Source of the DNA: an uncultured Methanomassiliicoccaceae archaeon
Lineage (GTDB): Archaea; Thermoplasmatota; Thermoplasmata; Methanomassiliicoccales; Methanomethylophilaceae
Assembly: GCA_945492685.1 (NCBI GenBank)
Contig: CALYUZ010000041.1
Location: 1 to 6,840, forward strand
Direction of reading: 5' to 3'
DNA length: 6,840 nucleotides
Position 1 is the first letter of the stretch. Each line of letters opens with the position of its first letter. Below are positions 6,536 through 6,840 of the stretch, one piece after another. Both the position numbers and the translations under genes were made by a program. The notes under the pieces are model-generated. The model did no database searches. It had not been told where the DNA came from and worked only from the letters and a program-made list of their open reading frames with translations.

Positions 6536-6542
6536 GAGGTGA
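6536..6542 (+). promoter_or_regulatory. Strong rps12 ribosome binding site
   Basis: GAGGTGA is a full-length match to the archaeal 16S rRNA anti-Shine-Dalgarno and lies four bases before the TTG at 6547. It supports TTG as the start, since the first ATG (6577) is 34 bases downstream of the site and would remove the conserved N-terminus. Confidence 0.8.
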
Positions 6543-6546
6543 AAAA

Positions 6547-6840
6547 TTGGGAAATGGTCTTTACACCGCAAGGAAAATGAAAGAGGACCGTCAGAAGTTC
6601 CGCTGGCTTGACAGGGGATACAAGAAGAGGGTCCTGAAGCTCAGGGAGAAGTCCGATCCTCTCGAGGGATCCGCACAGGCACGCGGAATCGTCCTGGAGA
6701 AAGTCGGAATCGAGGCAAAGCAGCCCAACTCCGCTATCAGGAAATGCGTCAAGATCCAGCTCATCAAGAACGGACGTCAGATCACCGCATTCGCCGTCGG
6801 AGACGGAGCCATCAACTTCATCGACGAGCACGACGAGGTC
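6547..6840 (+). CDS. rps12: Small-subunit ribosomal protein uS12 (archaeal S12), C-terminus cut by window edge
   Basis: Ribosomal protein of the small-subunit decoding centre. The 98 visible codons read [16 protein letters not shown] onward, with the family blocks [20 protein letters not shown] (35-54), the decoding-loop signature KQPNSAIRK (58-66) and [14 protein letters not shown] (85-98). Archaeal and eukaryotic uS12 are about 140-147 residues, so roughly 45 residues lie beyond the edge, including the second conserved loop. The start is the TTG at 6547: it has a strong GAGGTGA site and restores the archaeal MGxGLxxARK-type opening. In many archaea rps12 follows RNA polymerase and NusA genes; here an unrelated aminotransferase precedes it and it seems to have its own promoter. 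Genes further downstream are not visible. Confidence 0.97.
   Translation, partial: MGNGLYTARKMKEDRQKFRWLDRGYKKRVLKLREKSDPLEGSAQARGIVLEKVGIEAKQPNSAIRKCVKIQLIKNGRQITAFAVGDGAINFIDEHDEV

Overview
The window looks like ordinary chromosome from a methanogen-type archaeon. It carries an archaeal translation initiation factor (aIF2 beta), an archaeal-type uS12 ribosomal protein, A/T-rich TATA-like boxes about 38-40 nt upstream of three start codons, and short GGTG(A) Shine-Dalgarno sites. Sequences are GC-rich, and the aIF2 beta carries a C-terminal TRAM domain. My best guess is Thermoplasmatota, perhaps Methanomassiliicoccales; this is inference from protein flavour, not a database result. I saw no mobile elements, CRISPR arrays, tRNA or rRNA genes, and no obvious sign of recent transfer.

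Layout. On the minus strand, reading right to left: pyrG (CTP synthase, 3100-1484), then a short gap with a strong GNRA-capped hairpin and a promoter, then the aIF2 beta-TRAM gene (1406-771), then a radical-SAM tRNA methylthiotransferase (771 to beyond the left edge) whose start codon overlaps the aIF2 beta stop by one base. On the plus strand, diverging from pyrG: a 629-residue protein I cannot assign (3339-5228), then a PLP-dependent aminotransferase one base later (5230-6408), then a leader region and the first 98 codons of rps12 (6547 to beyond the right edge).

How the genes fit together. The minus-strand pair couples translation initiation (aIF2 beta) to tRNA anticodon-loop modification (ms2t6A-type), with pyrG upstream supplying CTP. 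The plus-strand pair has tight spacing and the same GGTGA-N5-ATG start geometry in both genes, which suggests one transcript; the joint role is unknown. rps12 has its own upstream region, with two TATA-like boxes, an inverted repeat and two small hairpins. Its leader is longer than those inferred for the other genes here, and a CACCTC element could pair with its Shine-Dalgarno.

Most of the window is housekeeping. The candidates for something undescribed are the 629-residue beta-rich protein with a tethered N-terminal aromatic motif, and the rps12 leader.
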